Assembly: GCA_031379035.1 (NCBI GenBank)
Contig: JANNEU010000498.1
Span: 1 to 10,981 of the forward strand
Origin: JABFRJ01 sp031379035
GTDB lineage: Bacteria; Pseudomonadota; Alphaproteobacteria; Rhizobiales; Hyphomicrobiaceae
Length of the DNA: 10,981 nucleotides
Reading direction: 5' to 3'
The notes beneath the pieces were generated by a model. The model worked only from the letters and a program-made list of their open reading frames with translations, ran no database searches and was not told where the DNA came from. Positions within the stretch are counted from its first letter, which is position 1, and every line of letters begins with the position of its first letter. Of the stretch, positions 1-8,016 are shown piece by piece. The position numbers were made by a program, and so were the translations under genes.

Positions 1-11
1 TTTGTTTTGTC

Positions 12-55
12 GTGCTTCTTATCGGGAAAACCGCTCACACTTTTCCCGGAAGCAC
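12..55. repeat. Large imperfect palindrome, likely dispersed intergenic repeat
   Basis: Two nested inverted repeats form one long hairpin. The outer arms are GTGCTTC (12-18) and GAAGCAC (49-55). The inner arms are CGGGAAAA (23-30) and TTTTCCCG (41-48), around a 10-nt loop. All 15 pairs are perfect, with a 4-nt one-sided bulge (TTAT, 19-22). No T-run follows on either strand, so it does not look like an intrinsic terminator. From memory, the AAAACCGCT...ACTTTTC core followed by a CTCTAA-like tail resembles a repeat family scattered between genes in Hyphomicrobiales. That likeness is recall, not a search result. The palindrome itself is directly visible. Confidence 0.6.
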
Positions 56-160
56 TCTAAGCCACCGGACCGCCGTGTCGCGTTTCACATCTATGCCAGG
101 CTATCCGCGATTGAAAGTGCAATCAGAGTAGCGGCCCACAACAGGTTGATGGCCTCAGAC

Positions 161-196
161 AAAAAATTCGAGCGGCCTCTTGCGATGGCCGCTCGA
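161..196 (-). terminator. Strong intrinsic terminator after bamA
   Basis: Read on the minus strand, this is a perfect 10-bp GC-rich stem with arms TCGAGCGGCC (187-196) and GGCCGCTCGA (168-177) and a 9-nt loop (178-186). It is followed after one A by six T residues (complement of 161-166). It begins 27 nt past the bamA stop codon, so it should end the transcript of the minus-strand gene block. On the plus strand the same stem is followed by CATTTT, so weak action in the other direction is possible for a convergent gene outside the window. Confidence 0.9.
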
Positions 197-223
197 CATT
201 TTCAGTCCCAGTTGCTGCGGCGC

Positions 224-2698
224 TCAGAACTTCGTCGTGGCACCGAAGCGGAAGATCTGCGTCTTGTCATAGCCCGCTTTCGAGAGCGCTTTGGCGAGGT
301 CGACGCGCAGCGGGCCAAGCGGCGAATTCCAGAGCAAGCTCCAACCGACAGCCGAGCGAACCATTGAATCGTCGGCAAGGCAGATGCCCGAGTTGGTCCC
401 GTCGGGCAGCTTGGCTGCGCCGCACTGACCATTGAGCTTCTTGGCCAAGGCACCCGCGCCGAACAGCGAGCCGGCATCGGCAAACACAGCCTGGCTCATG
501 CCCAGCTCTTCAGGAATGCCGGGGATTGGGAAGCGGAGCTCGGCTGTTGAGGTCCAGTAGGTTTTGCCGCCAACCGCATCCTGGTTGACCGACGACAAAT
601 CGCGAGGGCCGTAACCGAGGTTCGAGAAGCCGCGGATGGTCTCGCCGCCCTTGTAGAACAGATCGAGCAAGCGCACGTCCTGACCGCCCCAGCCTTCGAT
701 GTGGCCGGCCGCGGCACGTGCCACGAAGGTGACCTTGTCAGCGACTGGGTAATAGGCACGGCCTTCGGCATTGAGACGGGCGTAGTGCACGTCGCCGCCG
801 AGCCCGGCGACATCGAGACCGGTCTGGAAGAATGTGCCGCTGGTGGGGTTCTTCGGATGGTTCCGATTGTCGACTGTGAAGCCTATGCTGCCGGTGGAAA
901 CGTAGCGCGCCTTGCCATCGCAGCTGCCAAGGTTCTGCGCCAGGCCAGTGGCTGCATCAATCGCACCATAAGTGTCTTGCCACCCGCACGCTTCCTTGAT
1001 GGCGCGTGAGGCAATGCTCGAATAGTCGGTCGGGATCGTCAGCGTGTCACGCGACAGCGAGTAACCGGTATTCAGCCAAACGTTCTCAGCGAGCGGGAAG
1101 GCCAGGCGAACGCCGCCACCGGTCCGTGTGGTGCTGTAAGGCGACGAGGACGTGGCCGTTGTCGTGTTGCGGAAGAGGTCGAAACCAGCGGCCACGTTTG
1201 AGCCGAGGAAGCGCGGCTCGGTGAAGCCGAAATTCAAGTTGAGGCGCTCTTTCGAGCCCGACGCACCGATCCGGAGGAACTGTCCGTTGCCGAGCAGGTT
1301 GCGTTCCGTGAGGCTGACGTCGCCGATGACGCCTTCCGATGTCGAAAACCCTGCACCAAAGGAGAGCTCGCCCGTCGGTTGCTCAGTCACTTCGACATCG
1401 AGGACAATGCGATCCTGGGCTCCGCCAGCGCGACGCTTCACTTCGACGTTCTTGAAGAAGCCGAGATTTTGGAGGCGCTTCTTGGCATTTTCGACGAGTA
1501 GCTGGTTGTAGGCATCGCCTTCCGCCACTTTGAACTCGCGACGGATCACGTAGTCCTTGGTGCGCTCGTTGCCGATGACGTTAATGCGCTCAATGTAGAT
1601 GCGCGGGCCTTCTTCAACGACATAAACAACGTTGATCGCGTTAGCACCGGCGGCGCGCTCAACACGTGGGCGCACGCGACCAAATGCAAAGCCCTGCTCA
1701 GCAACCCTCAAAGTCAGCGCTTCGACGGTTTTGTCCATCAGCGAGGCGTTGAAGGTGGAACCCGACTTGGTCGTGACTTCGCCGTTCAACGACGCCGTAT
1801 TCACGCCTGCAAGCTTCGACTCGACGGTGACGGTCCCGAAATTAAACAGCTGTCCTTCGTCGATCACGAAGGTGATGAAAAAGCCCGATCCGTCGCGGTC
1901 CAACTCAGCATTGGCAGAGACGACGCGCGCGTCGGCGTAGCCATTCTTCAAGTAATATTGGCGCAGGAGCTCTTTATCGAGGTTGAGGCGGTCGGGATCA
2001 TAGATGTTCGTTCCCTTGAGGAAGTCGAACAGACCCGATTGAATGGTCGTGATAATGTCGCGCAGCTGGCTGTCGGAGAATGCGCGGTTACCGACGAAGG
2101 CAATGCTCTTGACCTTGGTCGCCTGACCCTCGTTAATTTCGAAGACGACGTTGACGCGGTTGTTGTCCAGCTCGATCAATTTGGGCTGGACGCTGGCGGC
2201 AAAGCGGCCTTGGCGGCGATAAACGTCAAGGATGCGCTGGACGTCGGCTTGCGCCTTGGCCCGCGTGAAGACGGCGCGTGGCTTAAGCTGAACTTCGGCC
2301 TCAAGTGCTGTTTTTTCGACTTCGCTGTTCCCTTCGAACGCGACCTGCGCGATCACCGGATTCTCAACAACGGCCACCACGACGCCTGTCGATGTGCGAT
2401 TGATCTTTACGTCGGAAAATAGGCCTGTCGAGAACAGCGCGCGGATCGTATCGTCCGCCTTCGCGTCGTCGTAGGGCTGCCCGACGGACAGCTTCATGTA
2501 AGAGCGAATGGTTTCGGGTTCGAGGCGGCGATTGCCCTCAACGCGAATGTCGCGGATGACAGAGCCTTGGGCCCAGACCACGCTCGACGACGCAACCAGC
2601 ACAGGTGCCACAGCAGAACTGACAGGCAGAAGAGCCCCCAGCACCGCGCCCACCAGCGCCCCACGCGCCCCCAATTTTTTCGTCCGAATCAACCGCAT
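224..2698 (-). CDS. bamA: BamA, outer-membrane protein assembly factor
   Basis: BamA is the pore-forming Omp85 subunit of the BAM complex, which inserts beta-barrel proteins into the outer membrane. The 824-residue product has a signal peptide (basic start, hydrophobic stretch, probable cleavage after VWA at 41-43). Five POTRA repeats follow at roughly 47-112, 115-192, 195-283, 286-364 and 367-439, then a C-terminal 16-strand barrel (about 440-824). The barrel shows the Omp85 loop-6 motif as IRGF (688-691) and ends in phenylalanine, as expected for an assembly signal. The frame stays open upstream to 2854, but the start at 2698 is chosen because the signal peptide begins there. No strong Shine-Dalgarno is visible, only a purine-rich AAAGAAAG stretch. 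Cysteine pairs at 571/593 and 759/773 fall in predicted loops. It is last in the block, 278 bp after rseP, and a terminator follows directly. Confidence 0.97.
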   Translation of the reverse strand: MRLIRTKKLGARGALVGAVLGALLPVSSAVAPVLVASSSVVWAQGSVIRDIRVEGNRRLEPETIRSYMKLSVGQPYDDAKADDTIRALFSTGLFSDVKINRTSTGVVVAVVENPVIAQVAFEGNSEVEKTALEAEVQLKPRAVFTRAKAQADVQRILDVYRRQGRFAASVQPKLIELDNNRVNVVFEINEGQATKVKSIAFVGNRAFSDSQLRDIITTIQSGLFDFLKGTNIYDPDRLNLDKELLRQYYLKNGYADARVVSANAELDRDGSGFFITFVIDEGQLFNFGTVTVESKLAGVNTASLNGEVTTKSGSTFNASLMDKTVEALTLRVAEQGFAFGRVRPRVERAAGANAINVVYVVEEGPRIYIERINVIGNERTKDYVIRREFKVAEGDAYNQLLVENAKKRLQNLGFFKNVEVKRRAGGAQDRIVLDVEVTEQPTGELSFGAGFSTSEGVIGDVSLTERNLLGNGQFLRIGASGSKERLNLNFGFTEPRFLGSNVAAGFDLFRNTTTATSSSPYSTTRTGGGVRLAFPLAENVWLNTGYSLSRDTLTIPTDYSSIASRAIKEACGWQDTYGAIDAATGLAQNLGSCDGKARYVSTGSIGFTVDNRNHPKNPTSGTFFQTGLDVAGLGGDVHYARLNAEGRAYYPVADKVTFVARAAAGHIEGWGGQDVRLLDLFYKGGETIRGFSNLGYGPRDLSSVNQDAVGGKTYWTSTAELRFPIPGIPEELGMSQAVFADAGSLFGAGALAKKLNGQCGAAKLPDGTNSGICLADDSMVRSAVGWSLLWNSPLGPLRVDLAKALSKAGYDKTQIFRFGATTKF

Positions 2699-2976
2699 GT
2701 GCGAGTGTTCGCTTTCTTTTTTGCCGTTCCCCCAACTCAGTCGGGCGTCGTCGGCACCAACGCCCAACAGTACAAAGCGCGTCGCGTGATAAATCACACA
2801 TCCCGAAGGAAGCAGCTCACGGTTGACCCGTGGGCCTCTCACGCACCTCAGCACACGCTAGCATTAACGATTCATATACGAGGATGGAAGTGGCAAGATT
2901 ACCCCAGGGGTCCAGATTCGTCGTTGGATGTTTGCCTGAATTTCGCCCGAATTGCGGGCTGTCCGACGCCCTGCCA
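2699..2976 (-). other. Long rseP-bamA intergenic region (bamA leader)
   Basis: This 278-bp gap within a co-directional block contains no supported gene. Just past the rseP stop is a small hairpin (GCCCG-N5-CGGGC, 2945-2959) with no T-run, so it is at most a weak terminator or mRNA end. A second 5-bp hairpin (CACGG/CCGTG) and the palindrome at 2786-2797 lie closer to bamA. The length and structure make an independent bamA promoter plausible, as known for bamA in other proteobacteria. I could not find a convincing -35/-10 pair or an extracytoplasmic-sigma motif. Confidence 0.4.
2786..2797. promoter_or_regulatory. Perfect 12-bp palindrome upstream of bamA
   Basis: GTGAT-AA-ATCAC is a perfect inverted repeat centred about 94 bp before the bamA start codon. 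The form TGTGATTTATCAC on the minus strand loosely recalls CRP/FNR-family half-sites, but the spacing matches neither consensus. It could be an operator in the bamA leader. It could also be chance, since a 12-bp palindrome is not rare over 11 kb. Confidence 0.25.
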
Positions 2977-4131
2977 TCAGCCACCGATCCAGCGGCGGAC
3001 GATTCCTAAATCGTTCCAGAATGCAAAGATCGCCAGCATCAGGATGAAGGCCAAACCGACGCGGAAACCGACACCCTGGGTCGTCTCACTTAACGGGCGG
3101 CGGCGGATGGCTTCGGCCCCGTAGTACAGCAGATGTCCGCCATCAAGCGGCGGGATCGGAAACAAATTGAACAGGCCGACGCTGACCGAGATCATGGCGG
3201 TGAGGTGCAGCAGCGGGATAATCCCAGCGCTCGCCACCTTGCCGGCAGCGTCGGCGATGCGAATCGGTCCGCCGAGTTGATCGGCTTTTTCACGGCCCAC
3301 GATAATGTCTCGAATATACGCAAGGTTGCGTTCGATGAAAAACACACACTCTTTCGTGCCGAGCACGACAGCATCGAGTGGCCCGTAACGCTTGTAGGTC
3401 CAGTCTGTTGCAACGTTAGCGCGTTTAATGCCCAACATCCCCATCCGCATGGTGCCACCGAAACCGTCCGGCACCTCCTTGCGCTCCGGGGTCAAGTCGA
3501 CGGTGCCGGTTTCGCCTTTGCGAACGTAAGTCAGTTGTAGTTTGAGGTCTGGGCTGGTCGAAACGATCCGCTGCAGATCTGAGAAGCTTTCAATCGCCTT
3601 GCCATCAATAGCGACGACTTTGTCGCCGGCCTTGAGGCCTGCGCGGGCTGCGGCACCCCCTTCAACGACCTCGTCGATCATCGCCGGCGTTGTCGGCACG
3701 CCATAGGCCATGAAGATGCCGGCCAAAATGCCGATGGCGAGGATGAAGTTGGCGATGGGGCCGGCGGCGATGACGGCGGCGCGCTGCCAAAGTGGCTTGG
3801 CGTGGAACGACGTCGACCGCTCTTCAGCGCTCATTTTGTCGAGCGCAGTAGGGTCTGGCATGCTGGCACCGTTGGCATCGTCCATGAATTTGACGTAGCC
3901 GCCGAGCGGGATCCAGTTGATCCGCCAGCGGGTGCCCTTCTTGTCGTACCAGCCAAAGATTTCGCGGCCGAAGCCCATGGCGAACTCATCAACTTTGACG
4001 CCGCACCAGCGCGCGACCTGGAAGTGGCCAAGTTCGTGGATCACAACGACAATTGATAGGACAAACAAGAACGCGGCGGCCGTGAACAGCCCGCTACCGA
4101 GACTGCCAAAGGCTGTGGTTAAGACCTGCAT
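2977..4131 (-). CDS. rseP: RseP, site-2 intramembrane zinc protease
   Basis: This inner-membrane M50-family metalloprotease performs regulated intramembrane proteolysis. In E. coli it cleaves the anti-sigma factor RseA and remnant signal peptides. The 384-residue protein has the zinc motif HELGH (32-36) in the first membrane helix. A PDZ domain lies near 143-215, with a GLKAGDKVVAIDG core. The third zinc-ligand motif, NLFPIPPLDGG (322-332), is in a later helix, and a final hydrophobic segment covers about 357-372. Only one PDZ domain is evident, against two in the roughly 450-residue E. coli enzyme, which is usual for alphaproteobacterial homologues. The start at 4131 is supported by an AAGGA Shine-Dalgarno seven bases upstream. 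It lies 179 bp after dxr. No RseA-like anti-sigma gene is in the window, so its actual substrate is unknown. Confidence 0.96.
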   Translation of the reverse strand: MQVLTTAFGSLGSGLFTAAAFLFVLSIVVVIHELGHFQVARWCGVKVDEFAMGFGREIFGWYDKKGTRWRINWIPLGGYVKFMDDANGASMPDPTALDKMSAEERSTSFHAKPLWQRAAVIAAGPIANFILAIGILAGIFMAYGVPTTPAMIDEVVEGGAAARAGLKAGDKVVAIDGKAIESFSDLQRIVSTSPDLKLQLTYVRKGETGTVDLTPERKEVPDGFGGTMRMGMLGIKRANVATDWTYKRYGPLDAVVLGTKECVFFIERNLAYIRDIIVGREKADQLGGPIRIADAAGKVASAGIIPLLHLTAMISVSVGLFNLFPIPPLDGGHLLYYGAEAIRRRPLSETTQGVGFRVGLAFILMLAIFAFWNDLGIVRRWIGG

Positions 4132-4274
4132 GGTCGCGTCCTTATGAGGAAATGGTCAGTGTTGGCCGGAGCCCTGCGCATGTTCTGGATACCAGCAGAG
4201 ACCTAACGCCCATCATTTTGCGCGCTCTCAGCCTGGGCGTTGAAGCAACCTTTGTGCCTTTAGGCGCAGTTGCC

Positions 4275-4291
4275 GCCCCATGACTTGGGGC
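4275..4291 (-). other. Hairpin just downstream of dxr
   Basis: A perfect 6-bp inverted repeat (GCCCCA/TGGGGC, 5-nt loop) starts 19 nt past the dxr stop, in the 179-bp gap before rseP. No T-run follows in the direction of transcription, so it is unlikely to be a full intrinsic terminator. It might stabilise an mRNA 3' end or cause partial termination. The rest of the gap (4132-4310) shows only the rseP Shine-Dalgarno. Confidence 0.4.
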
Positions 4292-4310
4292 AGAGGTAGG
4301 AACCCCACCC

Positions 4311-5519
4311 TTATCTGCCAAGACGCTGCAAAACATCTTCTGTCTGGCGGCGCGCCAAGGCATCGAGGCCCATAATCGCCGCCAAGCTGTCCGGTTCGCT
4401 CAATTCCCCGCATTTTTCGAGCGATTCGAGGGTTTCCTCGACTGCTGCGGCGATGTGGCCGAATTTGCAGCGGTTGGCAAGGAAGGCCGCAACCGCAACT
4501 TCATTGGCAGCATTTAAGGCTGCGGTTGCTCCGCCGCCGCGCACCATGGCTGTGCGGGCCAGACGCAGAGCGGGAAAGCGGACCTCATCGGCGGCCTCGA
4601 AGGTGAGGGTAGCAAGTTTAGCGAGGTCGAGCGGCGGCGTCGGTGTTGGCCGGCGGGCGGGCCAGGTCAGCGCGAGCGCAATAGGCAACCGCATATCAGG
4701 GCTGGCCAGCTGGGCCAGCATGGAGCCATCGCGATACTCGACGAGCGCATGGACGATGGACTGTGCGTGCACCAAGATATCGAGCTGGTGCGGGGCGAGG
4801 CCGAACAAGTGCAAGGCTTCGATCAGTTCCAGGCCCTTGTTCATCATCGTCGCTGAGTCGATGGTGATCTTTTGGCCCATGGTCCAGTTGGGATGTTTGA
4901 GGGCCTGATCGCGGGTGGCTGCGGCGATAGCGTCGGCAGTCCACGTGCGGAAGGGGCCGCCTGATGCGGTGAGGATTACGCGGGCGATTTCGGATCGATT
5001 GTGCGGTTCAAGCGTCTGCATCACCCCGGAATGTTCGCTGTCGACGGTGACAAGATCAGCCCCAGAGCGACTGACGGCCGCCATGAACAAGCGGCCAGCG
5101 CTGACGAGGCACTCCTTGTTGGCAAGCGCGATGCGACGACCTTGCTCAACGGCCTTCAAGGTGGGCTGCAGGCCAGCGACGCCAACGATAGCGGCGACGG
5201 TACAGTCCGCCTCCAGGCTTGCCGCCTCGTCGAGGCCGGACGGGCCGGCGGCCGCACGGATACCACTGCCGGAGAGTTCAGCCTTGAGCGCACTGTAAGC
5301 GCTTGGCTCCGCGACAACGGCGAGCTTCGCGCTCGATGTGCGCGCCAGTTTCGCCAGGGCGGCTGTGTTGCCATTGGCGGTCAGCGCCTGAACGCAATAG
5401 CGCTCTGGCTCGCGGGCCAGCAAATCAAGTGTGCTGAGGCCGACGGATCCGGTGGCCCCCAGCACCGTCACGCGATGGGGGGTCGTTCCCGGCATGGGGC
5501 GATTTGGTGGGTTCACCAT
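4311..5519 (-). CDS. dxr: 1-deoxy-D-xylulose 5-phosphate reductoisomerase
   Basis: This enzyme catalyses the NADPH- and metal-dependent conversion of DXP to 2-C-methyl-D-erythritol 4-phosphate, the committed step of the MEP isoprenoid pathway, and is the fosmidomycin target. The 402-residue product has an N-terminal Rossmann motif GATGSVG (21-27), LANKE (132-136) and metal-ligand acids in TVDSEH (D160, E162). It also has TASGGPF (184-190), the flexible loop HPNWTMG (209-215) and DSATMMNKGLE ending at ligand E231. All catalytic signatures are intact and the length is typical. The ATG at 5519 overlaps the end of cdsA by 7 nt (ATGGTGA), suggesting translational coupling. The frame is open further upstream, but that part lies inside cdsA and has no family similarity. 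Product flows through later MEP steps to farnesyl diphosphate, used by UppS. Confidence 0.97.
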   Translation of the reverse strand: MVNPPNRPMPGTTPHRVTVLGATGSVGLSTLDLLAREPERYCVQALTANGNTAALAKLARTSSAKLAVVAEPSAYSALKAELSGSGIRAAAGPSGLDEAASLEADCTVAAIVGVAGLQPTLKAVEQGRRIALANKECLVSAGRLFMAAVSRSGADLVTVDSEHSGVMQTLEPHNRSEIARVILTASGGPFRTWTADAIAAATRDQALKHPNWTMGQKITIDSATMMNKGLELIEALHLFGLAPHQLDILVHAQSIVHALVEYRDGSMLAQLASPDMRLPIALALTWPARRPTPTPPLDLAKLATLTFEAADEVRFPALRLARTAMVRGGGATAALNAANEVAVAAFLANRCKFGHIAAAVEETLESLEKCGELSEPDSLAAIMGLDALARRQTEDVLQRLGR

Positions 5520-6439
5520 GTGAGCAAAGCTCGCGCGGGAGCGGACATGTTGAGGAGTGCTGCACCCGCTGCGGCGGCGATTGAAGCTGTCGCCAGACCA
5601 TCGATGCGATCCATGAAGCCGCCATGGCCGGGAATGAGTGTGCTCGTGTCCTTGGTGCCAAAGCGGCGTTTGAGAGCGGACTCGGCCAGATCGCCGGCTT
5701 GTGCTGCCACAGCGAGGCCCGCACCTGCCATCATCAGATGGGCGAGCGATGGGCTCGGCAGCCAGCGTGCATAAGCCGCCCCGACCAGAGCGGCAGCCAT
5801 CACACCACCGGCCAAACCCGACCAGGTCTTGTTTGGCGAGACACGCGGCCACAACTTCGGGCCACCGATGAGCCGACCGCAGAAATAGGCTCCGACATCG
5901 GTCGCAACGACGGCGCCGACCACAAAAAACACCGCATGCACGCCAAGCGGTTCATCGCGCCGCAGCCAGAGCAGGGCGATGCCAGGGAGTGCCGCAAACA
6001 GCACGCCGACGGCTGAAAGAACGCTGTGACGCCCAAAGCTGAGCAGTCCGGTCAGGATCGTGCCGATCAAGACGCCGAGGATCGCGGGACCGGCGAGGCC
6101 CATGCCGGTCAGGACGATGCCGGCGACGACGGTTGCGACGTGTGCCGACATGGCGGCGTCAATCTCGGTGCCGCGGACCATACGGCCCCATTCCCAGGCG
6201 ACGACGGTGCCGACCAGCGCCAGCATGACCGCCAACGGCAGCGGACCAGCAAGGATTGTTGCGATGGCGATAGCGGCCAGGATGATGCCCGACAGCACGC
6301 GCGGACCGAGATCGCTGCCCACGCGCGCGCCGAGACCAGTTGGCTTGGGTGCCTTCACTGACAGCGGATCGCTCATTGACCGCTGTGCCTCAGCCGCAGG
6401 ACCGCGCGACGCCGCATCGGGACCTGGTGGGTTACTCAT
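5513..6439 (-). CDS. cdsA: Phosphatidate cytidylyltransferase (CDP-DAG synthase)
   Basis: This membrane enzyme makes CDP-diacylglycerol from phosphatidic acid and CTP, the precursor of all major phospholipids. The 308-residue product is rich in hydrophobic helices from about residue 48. It carries the family signature near 254-280: SALKRR, KD, PGHGG and a terminal DRID. The upstream TDVGAY (180-185) and SPNKTWSG (201-208) motifs are also present. The start is uncertain. The ATG at 6439 gives a Pro/Ala-rich, non-conserved 21-residue leader, while an internal ATG at 6376 (residue 22) has a GAGG 11 bases upstream. Neither has an ideal Shine-Dalgarno. It lies 93 bp after uppS and overlaps dxr by 7 nt. 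Confidence 0.95.
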   Translation of the reverse strand: MSNPPGPDAASRGPAAEAQRSMSDPLSVKAPKPTGLGARVGSDLGPRVLSGIILAAIAIATILAGPLPLAVMLALVGTVVAWEWGRMVRGTEIDAAMSAHVATVVAGIVLTGMGLAGPAILGVLIGTILTGLLSFGRHSVLSAVGVLFAALPGIALLWLRRDEPLGVHAVFFVVGAVVATDVGAYFCGRLIGGPKLWPRVSPNKTWSGLAGGVMAAALVGAAYARWLPSPSLAHLMMAGAGLAVAAQAGDLAESALKRRFGTKDTSTLIPGHGGFMDRIDGLATASIAAAAGAALLNMSAPARALLTW

Positions 6440-6532
6440 GGGCAGATGTGTTGCTTTCCATTTCGCCCGACACTCCCCGGCATTTTCTGACGACTGGACG
6501 CACCAGCAAATCGGCGTTTTCCGGGTTAATCA

Positions 6533-7288
6533 TCAGGCCATTGACCGGGTCAAGCCGCCGTATCGCCGGTCCCGGCTCCTGAACTCTTGAAGTGAGCGCT
6601 CCAGATGCTGCCGATCAAAGTCCGGCCAGAGCACATCTAGGAACAAGAATTCAGCGTAGGCAAGTTGCCAGAGCAGGAAATTCGATAGCCGTTCTTCACC
6701 GCTGGTGCGGATCAGAAGATCCGGGTCCGGGAGGCCGTGGGTATCAAGCGCGGCGGTGACCGTATCGGCGGTAATGGCCTCAAGCGGCAGGGTTCCAGCG
6801 GCGACCTGCCCCGCCAAGCGCTTTACAGCCTTGGCGATCTCATTGCGACCACCATAATTGAAGGCGATGACCAAGGTCAGCGCTGTGTTACCGCTCGTTA
6901 ATTCAACGGCTTCGTCCATCAGCGCCAAGAGATCGGTATCGACGCGATCGCGTTCGCCGAGCATGCGGATACGGACGCCGTTCTTGTGAAGTTCGGCAAG
7001 GTCGGAGCGGATAAAGCGTCGCATCAAGCCCATCAAAAACGTGACTTCGGTTTCGGGCCGAGACCAGTTTTCTGTCGAAAAGCTGTAGATCGTCAGGAAT
7101 TGTATACCGAGTTCAATCGCTGCGCGCACGGTGCGCCGCACGGCCTCGACGCCAGCGGTATGGCCGGCAAAGCGGGGCAAGCCGCGCGCTTCCGCCCAGC
7201 GGCCATTGCCGTCCATGATGATCGCCACGTGGCGGGGAATTTTGGTGCCCATCGCGGTCAGGCTCGAGGGCGTCGTCAGGTGGGTCAT
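6533..7288 (-). CDS. uppS: Undecaprenyl diphosphate synthase (cis-prenyltransferase)
   Basis: UppS adds isopentenyl units in cis to farnesyl diphosphate to give C55 undecaprenyl diphosphate, the lipid carrier for peptidoglycan and polysaccharide building blocks. The 251-residue product shows IIMDGNGRWA (24-32) with catalytic D26, H43 in FAGHTAG, FSTENWSRP (70-78) and NYGGRNE (144-150). It also has the C-terminal diphosphate-binding region RTSGE...RLSNFLLWQ (194-208). Every signature of the family is intact. The start at 7288 is kept. Met13 (7252) is an alternative, because conservation begins near residue 18 and no strong Shine-Dalgarno precedes either. It works downstream of Dxr in the same pathway and sits 62 bp after frr. 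Confidence 0.97.
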   Translation of the reverse strand: MTHLTTPSSLTAMGTKIPRHVAIIMDGNGRWAEARGLPRFAGHTAGVEAVRRTVRAAIELGIQFLTIYSFSTENWSRPETEVTFLMGLMRRFIRSDLAELHKNGVRIRMLGERDRVDTDLLALMDEAVELTSGNTALTLVIAFNYGGRNEIAKAVKRLAGQVAAGTLPLEAITADTVTAALDTHGLPDPDLLIRTSGEERLSNFLLWQLAYAEFLFLDVLWPDFDRQHLERSLQEFRSRDRRYGGLTRSMA

Positions 7289-7350
7289 GTCAGGTCTCGG
7301 CGCCAGTCTCAGCGCAGGGCAGGGCTTCCAGTCGAACTGACAGCCTCAGG

Positions 7351-7908
7351 TTAGACTTGTTTAATTTCAGCTTCTTTGGCGACCAGCAACTGGTCGACTT
7401 CTTTAATCAGTTTATCCGTCAACTCCTGCACCTTGGTACCATTCTTGCGGCTCTCGTCTTCACTCATGCCGTCCTTTTCGGACTTTTTAAGCGCGTCCAT
7501 GCCCTCTCGACGCACATTGCGCACGTTGACGCGGCAATTCTCGGCATATTTGTGAGCGAGCTTGGCAAGTTCGTTACGGCGCTCGGTGTTGAGTGACGGG
7601 ATCGGCAGGCGGATCAAGGTGCCATCAATAACTGGGTTAAGCCCAAGATTTGCCTCGCGAATACCCTTCTCAACGGCCGCCACTTGGCTTTTGTCCCAGA
7701 CTTGCACGGAGATTGTTTTGGCATCCGGTGTCGAAACCGTTGCGCATTGGGCGAGCGGCATCCTCGCACCGTAAATCGACACCATGACCGGATCGAGCAA
7801 ATGCGAGCTGGCCCGGCCAGTGCGCAGGCCGCTCAGCTCCTTCTTGAACTGGTCGATCGAGCCGCGCATGCGCCGATCAAGATCGGTGATGTCGAATTTG
7901 GCAGCCAT
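7351..7908 (-). CDS. frr: Ribosome recycling factor
   Basis: RRF acts with EF-G to split post-termination ribosomes in the cytoplasm. The 185-residue product has the standard length and layout. A helical domain begins with a stretch containing LRTGRAS (28-34), a small beta domain covers about 35-105 (PVMVSIYG, PIPSLNTERR), and C-terminal helices carry the VRNVRR motif (129-134) and a charged Lys/Glu-rich end. The ATG at 7908 is chosen because it begins the conserved N-terminus. A GGGA lies roughly eight bases upstream, and the open frame beyond it (to 8046) has no family character. It follows pyrH after a 187-bp gap, unusually long for this pair. Confidence 0.97.
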   Translation of the reverse strand: MAAKFDITDLDRRMRGSIDQFKKELSGLRTGRASSHLLDPVMVSIYGARMPLAQCATVSTPDAKTISVQVWDKSQVAAVEKGIREANLGLNPVIDGTLIRLPIPSLNTERRNELAKLAHKYAENCRVNVRNVRREGMDALKKSEKDGMSEDESRKNGTKVQELTDKLIKEVDQLLVAKEAEIKQV

Positions 7909-8016
7909 GGCGCTATCCCATTGTCTCGTATTGCGCTTAGAACCCGAACCAGGGCGTCGTCGCGGCACCCGCCCGAGCCGCACGGAGGGACAGTGCCACA
8001 TTTGTGCGCTGTGCGC

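Noticed and set aside
2..367. Plus-strand open frame at the left edge
   Set aside because: It runs through the palindrome and terminator and into the antisense of the bamA C-terminus, with no family similarity.
1958..2422. Plus-strand open frame inside bamA
   Set aside because: It mirrors the POTRA-coding region of bamA; there is no Shine-Dalgarno and no recognisable domain.
2699..2854. Extended bamA N-terminus starting at 2854
   Set aside because: It would place 52 non-conserved residues ahead of a complete signal peptide; the ATG at 2698 starts exactly at that signal peptide.
5001..5774. Long plus-strand open frame opposite dxr and cdsA
   Set aside because: It is antisense to two intact conserved genes, has no family motif, and its Arg/Ala/Gly-rich composition is what GC-rich codon bias produces on the opposite strand.
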